Shown: positions 9,700-18,152 of the stretch, piece by piece | Numbering within the stretch: the first letter of the stretch is position 1 | How the letters are laid out: the number at the start of each line of letters is the position of its first letter | Assembly (NCBI GenBank): GCA_030686115.1 | Contig: CP131612.1 | Location: 310,001 to 374,000 of the forward strand | Direction: 5' to 3' | Length of the DNA stretch: 64,000 nt | Source of the DNA: Psychrobacter cibarius | GTDB lineage: Bacteria > Pseudomonadota > Gammaproteobacteria > Pseudomonadales > Moraxellaceae | Notes under the pieces: generated by a model | The model's input: the letters and a program-made list of their open reading frames with translations, nothing else | What the model was told of the DNA's origin: nothing | The model's database searches: none | Translations under genes and position numbers: made by a program

Positions 9700-11355
9700 A
9701 TGAGTATGTCTTTCGGATTGGCGACCACGCTGAGCACCTCACAAAAACTGACCCCGCAAATGCAGCAAGCCATTAAATTGCTGCAACTCTCTAGTCTTGA
9801 GCTTGCGCAAGAAGTTCAGGCCAAGCTGGATAGTAATCCATTGCTTGAACGTATTGAGGATGATGAAGATGAATACGATTATGGCAGCGGCGATAGAGTA
9901 GATGAGTCATTGACACTTGATAGCTGGAACCAGAGCACTGATATTGACTCATTTAGTGCAACCTCTGAGAGTAATACCCACAACTCTGAACCAGATGAAG
10001 ACTTTAGTGATAGCTTGGACAAATTACAGCAAGCCAGTATCGATGATGGTGCCATAGACAATAATACGATGGATAGTGACGACTATAGTAGCTTTGAAAG
10101 TAGTGTTGATAGCAGTAATTATGCATCTACGGCAAGCAGTTCGGGGAGCAAAAGTGACGAGGATTTTGACAGTTATCAAGGCGGCACTTCTGCCACCATA
10201 CAAGATCACGTGCGCTGGCAGCTGAACTTTAAGCATCTCTCAGAAGCGGACATGTTGATTGCAACCTATCTGATAGACTCTATGGATGACATGGGTTTTG
10301 TGCGGCTTGATATCGATGAGCTGTTGCAAAGCTTCGATACTATGGCAAGTTTTTATCAATGGGATGAATCTGTTGAGCACGATGAAGTCATGGCTGTTTT
10401 ACGTGTTATTCAGTCTTGCGATCCGCTGGGTGTCGGGGCGCGAAATCTCAGTGAGTGCCTAGCGATTCAATTGTCCAAGCTCGATGCAAATACTGACCAT
10501 CTAAAAGAAGCGCAAGCATTATTGTCAGCCAGTGAGCATTTGGTGAGCAATAACATCAAAGCATTGACTGAGCGGACTGGACTCGCGCCTGCACAGATTA
10601 CCCCCGCGCTTAACTTACTGCGTACCTTGAATCCGTCACCTGGCTTGCTGTTTCAAAGCAGCCAACCAGACTATACTCAGTCGCCAGCCAGCTATGATAT
10701 TCCTGATGTTTTGGTCACGCCTATACGTCACCATCAGAGTCAGACGAGTTCAGATACATCGACGCAGGAGGACGGCTGGAATGTGCGCCTCAATCCTGAC
10801 ACCATGCCAAAGCTAAGAGTCAATCAAGAATATGCCAATTTGGTGAAGCGCGGTGATGACAGCCCCGACAATCAATATCTGCGTGAAAACCTCACCGATG
10901 CCCGCTTGTTTATTCGTAGTATTGAAGAGCGTAATCAAAACCTATTAAAAGTGGCAACCAGTATCGTGCGTTATCAGCAAGAGTTCTTGCAGCATGGCGC
11001 GACTGCGATGCAACCGCTCATCCTAAAAGCCATTGCGGAAGAAGTGGATTTGCACGAATCGACCGTCTCGCGTCTAACCACCAGTAAAACAATTTTGACG
11101 CCGCAGGGATTATTTTCACTCAAGCATTTCTTTTCATCTCATGTCAGCAGTACCGACGGCGATATTTCATCGACTGCCATTAGCGCCATGATTAAGCAAT
11201 TGATAGCCGACGAAGATGCCAAAAAGCCATTATCTGACAGTCGCATAAAAGATTGTTTATTATCGGAAGGTATCGATATCGCCAGAAGAACCGTGGCTAA
11301 ATATCGTGAAGCAATGAATATTGGCTCGTCTACTCAGCGTAAACAGAAATATTAA
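9700..11355 (+). CDS. rpoN: RNA polymerase sigma-54 factor
   Basis: Alternative sigma factor that recognises -24/-12 promoters and needs an enhancer-binding ATPase. Region I is classical (MSFGLATTLSTSQKLTPQMQQAIKLLQLSSLEL), the core-binding domain follows (DPLGVGARNLSECLAIQL), and the C-terminal RpoN box ARRTVAKYREAMNI is intact near residue 533. Region II, residues about 50-165, is long and made almost entirely of Asp, Ser, Glu and Asn, extending the protein to 551 residues against about 480 in enterobacteria. An in-frame ATG at 9706 is equally plausible as the start. hpf follows 430 bases on, as in most Proteobacteria. A candidate target promoter lies at 58568. Confidence 0.97.
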   Translation: MSMSFGLATTLSTSQKLTPQMQQAIKLLQLSSLELAQEVQAKLDSNPLLERIEDDEDEYDYGSGDRVDESLTLDSWNQSTDIDSFSATSESNTHNSEPDEDFSDSLDKLQQASIDDGAIDNNTMDSDDYSSFESSVDSSNYASTASSSGSKSDEDFDSYQGGTSATIQDHVRWQLNFKHLSEADMLIATYLIDSMDDMGFVRLDIDELLQSFDTMASFYQWDESVEHDEVMAVLRVIQSCDPLGVGARNLSECLAIQLSKLDANTDHLKEAQALLSASEHLVSNNIKALTERTGLAPAQITPALNLLRTLNPSPGLLFQSSQPDYTQSPASYDIPDVLVTPIRHHQSQTSSDTSTQEDGWNVRLNPDTMPKLRVNQEYANLVKRGDDSPDNQYLRENLTDARLFIRSIEERNQNLLKVATSIVRYQQEFLQHGATAMQPLILKAIAEEVDLHESTVSRLTTSKTILTPQGLFSLKHFFSSHVSSTDGDISSTAISAMIKQLIADEDAKKPLSDSRIKDCLLSEGIDIARRTVAKYREAMNIGSSTQRKQKY

Positions 11356-11700
11356 ATGTCACAATTCAATGAGTTAAGAGAAAAATAGTGCTATCGCTAA
11401 TATATTTCTTGATAAATATAAAAAATAAAATTTTCTGATTATATAGAAACATTCAGGAAACAACCGTTTTTATTACATTTAATTACACTTTACTGTCTTG
11501 CTACTATTCTATATTCATGACAAATTAGAGTCATACCAACAACGAAATCTAAGTGTCGATTTAGCGTATTTACTTATCTCATTAATCAAAATGACAACGA
11601 AAGGATACGTTCGATTTTTGTGAAAAGCATCGATTACTAAAGGCGCTGATAAATAAAGACACCCCATTCATTGTTGGTAAGGCAGGGTGAAAAAGCAGGA

Positions 11701-11787
11701 ATGCTGGCTCATCTGTTGATTGTAAGTAACAACGCAAGCAACAACGTAGGCAACAATGTAAGTCATAATAAAAGGACAATAATATGA
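11701..11787 (+). CDS. Possible 28-codon repetitive small ORF before hpf
   Basis: ATG at 11701 opens a 28-codon frame that ends in TGA at 11785, overlapping the hpf ATG as ATGA. The peptide is dominated by a four-residue repeat of the form VSNN/ASNN/VGNN/VSHN, encoded by 12-base tandem units. No good ribosome site lies upstream at proper spacing: AGGA abuts the ATG, and upstream TTG codons in the same frame are possible starts. The geometry would suit a leader peptide or translational coupling, but chance is not excluded. Confidence 0.25.
   Translation: MLAHLLIVSNNASNNVGNNVSHNKRTII
11722..11769 (+). repeat. Four 12-base tandem repeats upstream of hpf
   Basis: Four adjacent units with consensus GTAAGCAACAAC, the last most diverged, end a few bases before the AAAGGA ribosome site of hpf. 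Because the unit is a multiple of three, copy-number change would keep the small overlapping frame open and would move upstream elements relative to hpf. Confidence 0.8.
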
Positions 11788-12152
11788 ATGTTTCTATCAG
11801 TGGTCACCATATCAGTGTTACCGACGCTATGAACGCAGCTGTTCAAGAAAAACTTGATAAAATTGGTCGTCATTTTGATCAAATTCAAAGTATTCAAGTC
11901 ATTTTATCATTAGATAACAGCGGTGCTATAAAGAGCCATAAGGCTGAAGCGATTATGCGAGTCTCGGGTAAAGAGATGTTTGTCCAAGCGCTTGACGATG
12001 ATATGTATAAAGCCATTAACGAGATGGCAGACAAACTTGATAGACAAGTACGCAAGTATAAAACCAAGTTGGAGAGCAAAAAGACTCAGGGTGCTGGGCG
12101 TGACGGACGCTATGAAGAGCTGATGACAGACGATGCTGCTCCAGCAGTTTAA
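11784..12152 (+). CDS. hpf: Ribosome hibernation-promoting factor, short type
   Basis: Binds the 30S decoding region in stationary phase and promotes ribosome dimer or hibernation states. The 122-residue protein shows the HPF/YfiA fold signature: MNVSISGHHISVTDAM at the start, then NSGAIKSHKAEAIMRVSGKEMFVQALDDDMYKAINEMADKLDRQVRKYK. It lacks the long C-terminal dimerisation domain, so it is the short gammaproteobacterial form. AAAGGA precedes the ATG. It lies downstream of rpoN in the usual neighbourhood and ends in a strong terminator. Confidence 0.94.
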   Translation: MNVSISGHHISVTDAMNAAVQEKLDKIGRHFDQIQSIQVILSLDNSGAIKSHKAEAIMRVSGKEMFVQALDDDMYKAINEMADKLDRQVRKYKTKLESKKTQGAGRDGRYEELMTDDAAPAV

Positions 12153-12262
12153 TGTTATAGAGTTTAGGATATTTAAAGGTTAATGATTACTGGCTGATGA
12201 AATAATAAATAGTATAAATAGCCGCATTTTTAGATATCTCTAAATGACATTCCCTAAAACGG

Positions 12263-12301
12263 AAAAAGACCTCGAACGTTTGCTACGTTGAGGTCTTTTT
12301 T
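12263..12301 (+). terminator. Terminator after hpf
   Basis: AAAAAGACCTC plus AACG pairs with CGTT plus GAGGTCTTTTTT around a small loop. The A-rich left arm gives a T run on the minus strand too, so it may also stop thiS transcripts from the other side. Confidence 0.88.
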
Positions 12302-12389
12302 ATGAGCAATTATTTTTTTAAAACCCACCTTTAAATACATTTCTTTAAGCACATTTATTTTCAAATCAATAGATCATCATTTTAGCTAA

Positions 12390-12590
12390 TTAGCCACCAC
12401 CGACTGCTTGTACCACTTCAATATTCATACCTTCAGCGATACTTAATTGAGCAAGCTCACTCTTTGGAATCAGTTCACCATCGACTTCTACTGCGTAACG
12501 ACCTTGGCTAAGACCAAGCTCATTGATGACCAATTGCACGGTCTGATGGGTAGTCTGTAGTTTCTTACCATTAACGATAATGGTACTCAT
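12390..12590 (-). CDS. thiS: Sulfur carrier protein ThiS
   Basis: Ubiquitin-like sulfur carrier for thiamine thiazole synthesis. The 66-residue protein has the beta-grasp length and ends in the required Gly-Gly (VVQAVGGG), whose terminal glycine becomes the thiocarboxylate used by ThiG. VNGKKLQTTHQTVQLVINEL is the typical start. AAGGAG precedes the ATG. It is not next to thiG, which lies 27 kb away at 39.3-40.2 kb, so the pathway genes are split. A 47-base repeat derivative lies just upstream. Confidence 0.9.
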   Translation of the reverse strand: MSTIIVNGKKLQTTHQTVQLVINELGLSQGRYAVEVDGELIPKSELAQLSIAEGMNIEVVQAVGGG

Positions 12591-12633
12591 AAAATATACT
12601 CCTTAATGATTTTTTATCCTTTTGTGCGTACTA

Positions 12634-12680
12634 AGGCGTGTCCTCATTTTTATCTCCATTTTCAAAATAAGGACATGCTC
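12634..12680. repeat. 47-bp internal-deletion derivative of the MITE-like repeat
   Basis: A left terminus AGGCGTGTCCTCA is joined directly to about 36 bases matching the right end of the family (ATTTTTATCnCCATTTT, then ATAAGGACATGCTC). The ends form an inverted repeat, and TA lies on both sides. It fits a deletion of the middle of a 172-base copy. Confidence 0.65.
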
Positions 12681-12714
12681 TAAAATGCAATTTACTTATT
12701 ATTTATTTAACTGG

Positions 12715-13092
12715 TTATTTTGCGACCAACTTGTTCATCTTAAATGATGACACTGCTAGCCATAGCCAACCTGCAATCATTAGTACACCACCGATAGGCG
12801 TAATCGCGCCAAACCAAAGTGGTGCGCCAAGTGTCATTGCATATAAGCTACCAGCAAATATGATAACGCCAATTTGTAATAGCCATGCGGTGGTTTGCTT
12901 GACATATTTTAGGCGAATTAACAGACCAACCAGTAATAAACCCAGCGCATGTATAAACAAATACAGTGTTGCAGTATGCCACCATTCGAGTTGTTGCAAA
13001 CTGGCGATATTTTTTAAGCCATGCGCCCCAAACGCCCCTAAAGCGACGGCGATGGCCATATTGATCGCTGCAATGCCTATCCAATTTAACAT
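12715..13092 (-). CDS. DUF423 small integral membrane protein
   Basis: A 125-residue protein with four predicted membrane helices. The first contains AINMAIAVALGAFGAHGLKN, the hallmark of the DUF423 (YgdD) family; later helices include TLYLFIHALGLLLVGLLI, GVIIFAGSLYAMTLG and TPIGGVLMIAGWLWLAV. No biochemical function is established for the family. The start has no strong ribosome site. It sits 63 bases downstream of rpoH in the same direction and may be read through from it. The family call is firm, the role unknown. Confidence 0.85.
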   Translation of the reverse strand: MLNWIGIAAINMAIAVALGAFGAHGLKNIASLQQLEWWHTATLYLFIHALGLLLVGLLIRLKYVKQTTAWLLQIGVIIFAGSLYAMTLGAPLWFGAITPIGGVLMIAGWLWLAVSSFKMNKLVAK

Positions 13093-13155
13093 GACAAACT
13101 CGTATTATCTAAAAACCACCGCTGGTGAAAGACAGGCACTACTGATAGGTAATTG

Positions 13156-14181
13156 CTACTGAATATCGTCTGGCAAAATAACGCTATCAATGGTCATTGC
13201 CTCGCGGATTTTGTCCATGGCATTTTTTTCGATTTGGCGTACGCGTTCTGCTGAGATAGAGTAGACGGCTGCCAATTCGTGTAAGGTTGATTTTTGCTCA
13301 GAGAGCCAGCGTTGCTCCACGATATCGCGTGAGCGTTCATCGAGGGTATCCATTGCCGCGATCAATGCAGATGAGTTGCTTTCTTCCCAATCTGCTTCTT
13401 CTAACTGCTCGGCAGGATCGATACCATCTTCTAAAAATAGCTGCGGTGCATAACGTCCATCGTCGTCATCGCTAGATTGCGCTTCAAACGAGGCGTCATA
13501 AGAGGTAAGCCGCGATTCCATTTCTAACACCTGCTTGCGTGTGACATTTAAGTCCTTGGCAATGGCATCAGCCTCTTCTAGCGTGAGCTGGTTGTTGGTT
13601 TTTTTGAGACTACGCAAGTTAAAGAACAATTTACGGTGCGCTTTGGTGGTCGCGACTTTGACAATGCGCCAGTTACGAATCACAAATTCATGGATTTCTG
13701 CTTTAATCCAATGCACAGCAAATGACACCAAACGCACGCCCTTATTCGGGTCAAAGCGTTTTACAGCTTTCATTAGTCCCAGATTGCCCTCTTGGATTAA
13801 GTCTGCTTGCGGCAAACCATAACCCGAGTAGCTGCGGGCAATATGAATCACAAAACGCAGGTGCGACATCACGAGCAGACGCGCTGCTTCTACATCGCCT
13901 TCGTCATAATAACGATGTGCCAGCTCTTGCTCTTGGATTGGTGTCAAAATTGGGATTTGGTGCACCGTGTTGATATAAGCGCCCAAATTAACCCCAGGTG
14001 CTGACAAATGAGTCGGCATCGCTGGCACTAAGTCACGGGTGCTAGTGTCGCCTAAGGCGCTAGCATCATAAGGTGGACGTTGGGCGGCAGCTTTTAATGC
14101 GGCATCACGTGCTTCGTTTTTTATAGGAGCTGCCTCATCTTTTTTATTCGTTTTTGCCGTATCAGTAGAATTATTAGCCAT
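13156..14181 (-). CDS. rpoH: RNA polymerase sigma-32 (heat shock) factor
   Basis: Directs polymerase to heat-shock promoters. The RpoH box HRKLFFNLRSLKK is present, with region 2 (LRFVIHIARSYSGYGLPQADLIQEGNLGLMKAVKRFDP, core binding and -10 recognition) and region 4 (LHELAAVYSISAERVRQIEKNAM, -35 recognition). The chosen ATG at 14181 has AAGGTCAAG upstream and gives 341 residues; the frame is open to a TTG at 14211. It is longer than the usual 285 because of about 60 Lys/Ala/Asp-rich N-terminal residues before the conserved core. Regulation by mRNA structure is common for rpoH, but I could not fold it reliably. Confidence 0.95.
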   Translation of the reverse strand: MANNSTDTAKTNKKDEAAPIKNEARDAALKAAAQRPPYDASALGDTSTRDLVPAMPTHLSAPGVNLGAYINTVHQIPILTPIQEQELAHRYYDEGDVEAARLLVMSHLRFVIHIARSYSGYGLPQADLIQEGNLGLMKAVKRFDPNKGVRLVSFAVHWIKAEIHEFVIRNWRIVKVATTKAHRKLFFNLRSLKKTNNQLTLEEADAIAKDLNVTRKQVLEMESRLTSYDASFEAQSSDDDDGRYAPQLFLEDGIDPAEQLEEADWEESNSSALIAAMDTLDERSRDIVEQRWLSEQKSTLHELAAVYSISAERVRQIEKNAMDKIREAMTIDSVILPDDIQ

Positions 14182-14260
14182 ATTCTTGACCTTGATTAAA
14201 TAGTGACGCAAATAGTCAGATAAAAATCTTTATAGTTGTAATTGTAAAGGATAGCGACAC

Positions 14261-14716
14261 TTAGTTGCTATCAGTTTTAGTAATGATGAAGTGATATATT
14301 GTATCGAAACGCTGTGCTGATAAGCTATCCGCTGATGGCTGATCCGTCATGCTATTAACGATTAATCGCAGTTGACTTGCGGCATTTGCTTGCTGGCTTT
14401 GTTGACAAAAAGCGGTGATATCAGCCTGTGAGTTGGCATCAGTTGCGACCACATATAATGAACCGCCAGCTGTGACGTCACGTAGTGCTACTTTGGTTTT
14501 TAACAGCGGCATTGGACAAGCAAGTCCGCGACCATCAACGAAACGTTGAACATGAATAGGCTGCGTTTCATTCGCCTCATGATCTGTAGTGACAGTATGC
14601 GCTGGTAACAAGTCTAACAGGTTGTTGATGTATTGCTGCTCAGTATCAGACAAATCTGCTGATAAGTTTATAGAATAAGGCGAATATACGGTGGTTGACT
14701 GACGATCAGCAGACAT
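14261..14716 (-). CDS. TusA-family sulfur carrier protein
   Basis: Carries a TusA/SirA domain with the motif DGRGLACPMPLLKTKVAL, whose Cys receives persulfide sulfur in TusA proteins; the ACPxP core is intact. It has about 70 extra N-terminal residues ahead of this motif, so it is longer (151) than the usual 80-residue TusA and is not a plain orthologue. The frame extends to 14851, but AAGG before ATG at 14716 marks a better start, and the upstream part encodes unlikely Cys- and Leu-rich sequence. It lies 80 bases upstream of rpoH on the same strand. The partner in sulfur transfer is unknown. Confidence 0.78.
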   Translation of the reverse strand: MSADRQSTTVYSPYSINLSADLSDTEQQYINNLLDLLPAHTVTTDHEANETQPIHVQRFVDGRGLACPMPLLKTKVALRDVTAGGSLYVVATDANSQADITAFCQQSQQANAASQLRLIVNSMTDQPSADSLSAQRFDTIYHFIITKTDSN

Positions 14717-14929
14717 AAAATAAACCTTATAAATATTTTGATTTGTACTAAATTGTATTGAACATTCGCAAACACACAATGACAATGACAGTGCCTGTAA
14801 TTCATAAAAGACACTCGGCAGTGGCCAGACCCTATAATCATGAAATGCCATTATACCAAATAGCCGATATGTAGTTGAAGTTGAATATAATCAACGTCAC
14901 ATTCAGTTCATTAGAATCACATATAGTTT

Positions 14930-15026
14930 GTTCAAGATAATTTAGATACAAGGAAGGCGAGCAAAAGTACTAAAAATAGTAGACTAAGCGCGCCTGACAC
15001 CATATCCATTTTATAGGGGATTGACT
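14930..15026 (+). repeat. Dispersed repeat family 2, copy 1
   Basis: About 97 bases match 51694-51790: both contain GTTCAAGATAATTTAGATACA, then AAGGAAGGyGAG, a GTACTA...TAGTAGACT palindrome and GCCTGACAC, ending near ATTGACT or AATGACT. It occupies the region before the M48 protease gene. No coding potential is seen in it. Confidence 0.8.
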
Positions 15027-15215
15027 AAAGCCATGTTGCACAATAGTGACGGACAGCTGAGTTATTGGTAGTCGAATGCAGACTAGAATTGACCTTATAT
15101 CAGCAAGCTCGTATAGTCGAAAAACGTTTAGTCAAAAAATCAGTCGAAAAAACCTTACTTCAAAAACACCTTACTTCAAAAAAAGTATCATTACTCACTT
15201 GCATAGGATACGTAC

Positions 15216-16886
15216 TTGAACCATTTTAATAGACAATCGATACTTGGTAATGCGCCCATGACCCAGGAAAAAAAATGTAAAAGTGCCGAGCGTTCGATGG
15301 CATTATCGAGCGCTATTAAATTGGCGTTGTCGGCGGTACTAATGACGATGACCACTGCTGCCATGAGCGAGGATAGTCTTAATAATGCTAATACGAGCAG
15401 CAAAGTGATGGCATCCAATTATAATTCATGGCAAACCACAGGCTCAGAAGAGCTAAATCTGCCCAATTTGCGTGGACAAGGCTTGAGCTTCGCTGAGCAA
15501 TATCAAAACAAATTGCTCGGCGAATGGTCGTTACGGAACGTCAATGGTCGTATCAAAATGGAGCATGATCCTTGGATTCAAGAAACGGTCAAAGACATGA
15601 CTTGGCGTCTCAATGCGCAAGCAAGGCAGCAAGCGCCGATGGGTTTGGTTATCATTGATAACCCAAGTATCAATGCCTTTGCAGCACCAGGTGGGGTCAT
15701 TGGACTCAATACAGGGACGATTCTGGCCGCTAGCAGTATGGATGAGCTTGCCAGTGTGGTGGCGCATGAAGTTGCTCACATCAGTCAGCGCCATTATGAA
15801 AGTGGTGCTGATGAGCGCAAAAAGGCCTTGTTGATGCAGATAGGCGGTATGCTGGCTGCGATTGCAGCATCGGCGGTCGATGGTGATGCAGCGGCGGCAG
15901 TGATGATGGGTAGCCAAACGGCAATGATGAATAGCACGATGGCATTTAGTCGAAATAATGAGCGCGAGGCCGATCGGGTGGGCATGCAAATCATGACCCA
16001 AGCAGGCTATGACCCAAGAGCGATGCCGCGATTCTTTGCCACGATGAATCAACGCAGCCAGCTCAACCAAGTTGAAAATCGATTTTTACCAAGCTTTGTA
16101 CGCTCGCATCCACTGAGTAACGAGCGCTTAAGTGAAGCGCAAAGTCGTGCCCAGCATTATCCTTCACTGTCACTAAATCAGCAGCAGCGCCATCAGGCTT
16201 TATTTGATCTGCTCTACTGGCGTGTCCAAAGTACGGGTAAACACGCCTCAGAGACAGTGCTAATGACGGCTGCTAAAAATAGCGTAGGTGCCAAATTGGC
16301 TTTGATGAACTGGTATGGCGAACAGCAACGCTTTACAGAGGCAAGCGATTTACTGGCTGAAATCAATCGACTGCCGCCTACGCAGCGCCAAAATTTAGAG
16401 CCTTTACTATCGATTACTCATAGCCAAATTCTAACGGAGCAGAATAAATGGTCACAAGCGGCGGACGTATTAGCCAGCCAGCAGCGTGTTTACCCTGAGC
16501 GTCGTGATCTGCGTCTTTATTTGGCAGAAGCGCTCACCAATAGCAATCAGCCAATCAAAGCCCAAGCGTTGCTTAAACCACTGACCGAGCAGCAGCCAAG
16601 CGACCGTTATGCTTGGCAAAGTCTACAACTGGCCAATGAAAAACTGGCAAAAACGACCGACTCTGCGTCCCTGAAAAATATTGCCACCATTAACGCGTTA
16701 CGCTATCGCAGTCATGACCAACTATGGAGTAGTCGTTACGAGAGTGCGTTGACGTCACTGACCCAAGCCAAACAACTGGCGGAAAAACTACAAACCACGG
16801 CTCAAGCCAGTAGCGCCCGTCCATTGCTTGCCAATATCAATGCAGAAATCAAAGCAGTAAAAACCGCCAAAGACTTTGAGCCTTAG
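15216..16886 (+). CDS. bepA: Periplasmic M48 metalloprotease with TPR domain (BepA-like)
   Basis: Secreted zinc protease resembling BepA (YfgC), which in E. coli degrades or repairs stalled outer-membrane proteins such as LptD. The zinc motif HEVAHISQRH begins at H184, and the third ligand region NNEREADRVGMQIM is present. Residues about 330-550 are helical, TPR-like repeats. A signal peptide is visible (ALSSAIKLALSAVLMTMTTAAM). The TTG start at 15216 has AGGAT at good spacing; ATG at 15258 is an alternative and gives a more usual signal peptide. Assignment to BepA rather than another M48/TPR protein is by domain order and length. Confidence 0.85.
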   Translation: MNHFNRQSILGNAPMTQEKKCKSAERSMALSSAIKLALSAVLMTMTTAAMSEDSLNNANTSSKVMASNYNSWQTTGSEELNLPNLRGQGLSFAEQYQNKLLGEWSLRNVNGRIKMEHDPWIQETVKDMTWRLNAQARQQAPMGLVIIDNPSINAFAAPGGVIGLNTGTILAASSMDELASVVAHEVAHISQRHYESGADERKKALLMQIGGMLAAIAASAVDGDAAAAVMMGSQTAMMNSTMAFSRNNEREADRVGMQIMTQAGYDPRAMPRFFATMNQRSQLNQVENRFLPSFVRSHPLSNERLSEAQSRAQHYPSLSLNQQQRHQALFDLLYWRVQSTGKHASETVLMTAAKNSVGAKLALMNWYGEQQRFTEASDLLAEINRLPPTQRQNLEPLLSITHSQILTEQNKWSQAADVLASQQRVYPERRDLRLYLAEALTNSNQPIKAQALLKPLTEQQPSDRYAWQSLQLANEKLAKTTDSASLKNIATINALRYRSHDQLWSSRYESALTSLTQAKQLAEKLQTTAQASSARPLLANINAEIKAVKTAKDFEP

Positions 16887-16898
16887 GCGGTTATTTTT
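16862..16898 (+). terminator. Terminator overlapping the end of the M48 protease gene
   Basis: AACCGCCAAAG pairs with CTTAGGCGGTT with one A-A mismatch, followed by TATTTTTA. The protein's TAG stop codon lies within the right arm, so the last codons and the terminator share bases. Confidence 0.75.
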
Positions 16899-16933
16899 AC
16901 GATGTCGTCATTAGCTTTTGATGACACTAATTA

Positions 16934-17383
16934 CTAGCCTTGCAGCGCATCTTTCACCAGCTTAGAGATAATCGCAGGGTCTGCGCGTCCTGCGGTTTTG
17001 TTCTTTAATACACCCATCACACTGCCCATATCACGCATAGATGTCGCACCTTGTGCAGCGATTTCCGCATTGACCAAGGCCGCAAGTTCAGCATCATCCA
17101 TTTGTTTTGGCATAAACTCATTGATGATATCAATCTCAAACTGCTCTTTGGTTGCCAGATCATCACGGTTGTTTTCGGTAAAAATATTCAACGACTCATG
17201 GCGTTGTTTTAGCTGCTTTTGCAATATATCTAAGACTTGCGCATCATCAAGCTCTATTTGACGGTCAATCTCAATTTGCTTGATAACCGCTTGCACGTTA
17301 CGCAGTACTTTGACACGCTCAAGCTCACGCGCTTTCATAGACACTTTGACATTGTCTGATAAAGTCTGTTTAAGTTGGCTCAT
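16934..17383 (-). CDS. GatB/YqeY domain protein
   Basis: A 149-residue YqeY family protein resembling the C-terminal tRNA-binding tail of GatB. Characteristic segments are MKARELERVKVLRNVQAVIKQIEID, QLKQRHESLNIFTENNRDDL and MRDMGSVMGVLKNKTAGRADP. The family is linked by homology to tRNA-dependent amidation, but its function is not settled. AAGGATAA precedes the ATG. It follows rpsU, a conserved neighbour arrangement, though a terminator separates the two, implying read-through or a separate promoter. Confidence 0.9.
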   Translation of the reverse strand: MSQLKQTLSDNVKVSMKARELERVKVLRNVQAVIKQIEIDRQIELDDAQVLDILQKQLKQRHESLNIFTENNRDDLATKEQFEIDIINEFMPKQMDDAELAALVNAEIAAQGATSMRDMGSVMGVLKNKTAGRADPAIISKLVKDALQG

Positions 17384-17453
17384 TGTTATTATCCTTATTT
17401 GTTAAGAGGTATTTATTCAAATTTTTAAGCAATAATAATAAAAATTGTAGCAT

Positions 17454-17491
17454 AAAAAACGCCACTGATATCAATGGATAACAGTGGCGTT
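17454..17491 (-). terminator. Terminator after rpsU
   Basis: AACGCCACTG pairs with CAGTGGCGTT; on the minus strand the stem is followed by a T-rich run. It lies between rpsU and yqeY and probably attenuates rather than fully blocks transcription into yqeY. Confidence 0.85.
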
Positions 17492-17527
17492 AATGTAGCA
17501 CTTGTACTTAATTAATCGAATTATCGA

Positions 17528-17743
17528 TTAGTACATACGAGTGGTACGAATAGTTTCGCGTTGTAATTTTTTCTTATAACGCTTTACGGCAGCAGCTTTT
17601 TTACGCTTACGTACTTGTGTTGGTTTTTCATAAAACTCACGCTTACGTACGTCTGATAATACGCCAGCTTTTTCGCAAGCACGCTTGAAACGACGGATAG
17701 CGATGTCAACTGGTTCGTTTTCTTTAACCTTAACTGCAGGCAT
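17528..17743 (-). CDS. rpsU: 30S ribosomal protein S21
   Basis: Small basic 71-residue ribosomal protein of the 30S platform, near the anti-Shine-Dalgarno end of 16S rRNA. The sequence [19 protein letters not shown] followed by KRACEKAG and [21 protein letters not shown] is the standard gammaproteobacterial S21. AGGAG precedes the ATG. A well-matched promoter lies at 17875-17903 and a terminator follows, so it is probably mainly monocistronic. dnaG and rpoD, frequent partners, are not adjacent here. Confidence 0.98.
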
Positions 17744-17874
17744 GAAGACTCCTCGATTAGGATGAGATATAAGGGCATTAGTTTGGCTGTGTATTAGTAT
17801 TTAGCCGTAATATCTCAAGATTACAGGCATCAGCTCAAACTAGGATAATCTTGCGCATGAGCACAAGGGCAAGC

Positions 17875-17903
17875 ATTTTAATAAAAAATGTCAGTTAAGT
17901 CAA
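17875..17903 (-). promoter_or_regulatory. Sigma-70 promoter for rpsU
   Basis: On the minus strand TTGACT and TAAAAT are separated by exactly 17 bases, each one mismatch from consensus. The start point would be near 17868, giving a leader of about 125 bases before the rpsU ATG. Confidence 0.7.
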
Positions 17904-18152
17904 TGATTTTAGCACATTAATCCATATTTATCATTAAGTTGCAAGGGGCAATGCGCAGAGACAGTTCTAAAAGTAGTTAGAACGCAGGTTTTTGCTCCAG
18001 CTTTAATGAAACTGGAAATGCAAAGTATAAAATTACTATGAATAAAAAACCCTACTGTCTATAACGGTTTGGTTGGAGTTTATGCTATGATAATTTGCAT
18101 ATAATAGTCAGCATATTAACCATTTTATGTGTATTTTATTGAGGATGTTGGA

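Noticed and set aside
11705..11720. TGGCTCATCTGTTGA as a sigma-54 site before hpf.
   Set aside because: Spacing fits but the -12 GC is GA and the -24 CAC is CTC, so too many invariant positions are lost.
15152..15182. ACCTTACTTCAAAAA occurs twice in direct succession before the M48 protease gene.
   Set aside because: Only two short units, with no family elsewhere in the window; probably slippage.
15531..16070. 179-codon open frame antisense to the M48 protease gene.
   Set aside because: Rich in His, Cys and Arg as expected from a complementary strand; the sense frame has a complete zinc-protease signature.
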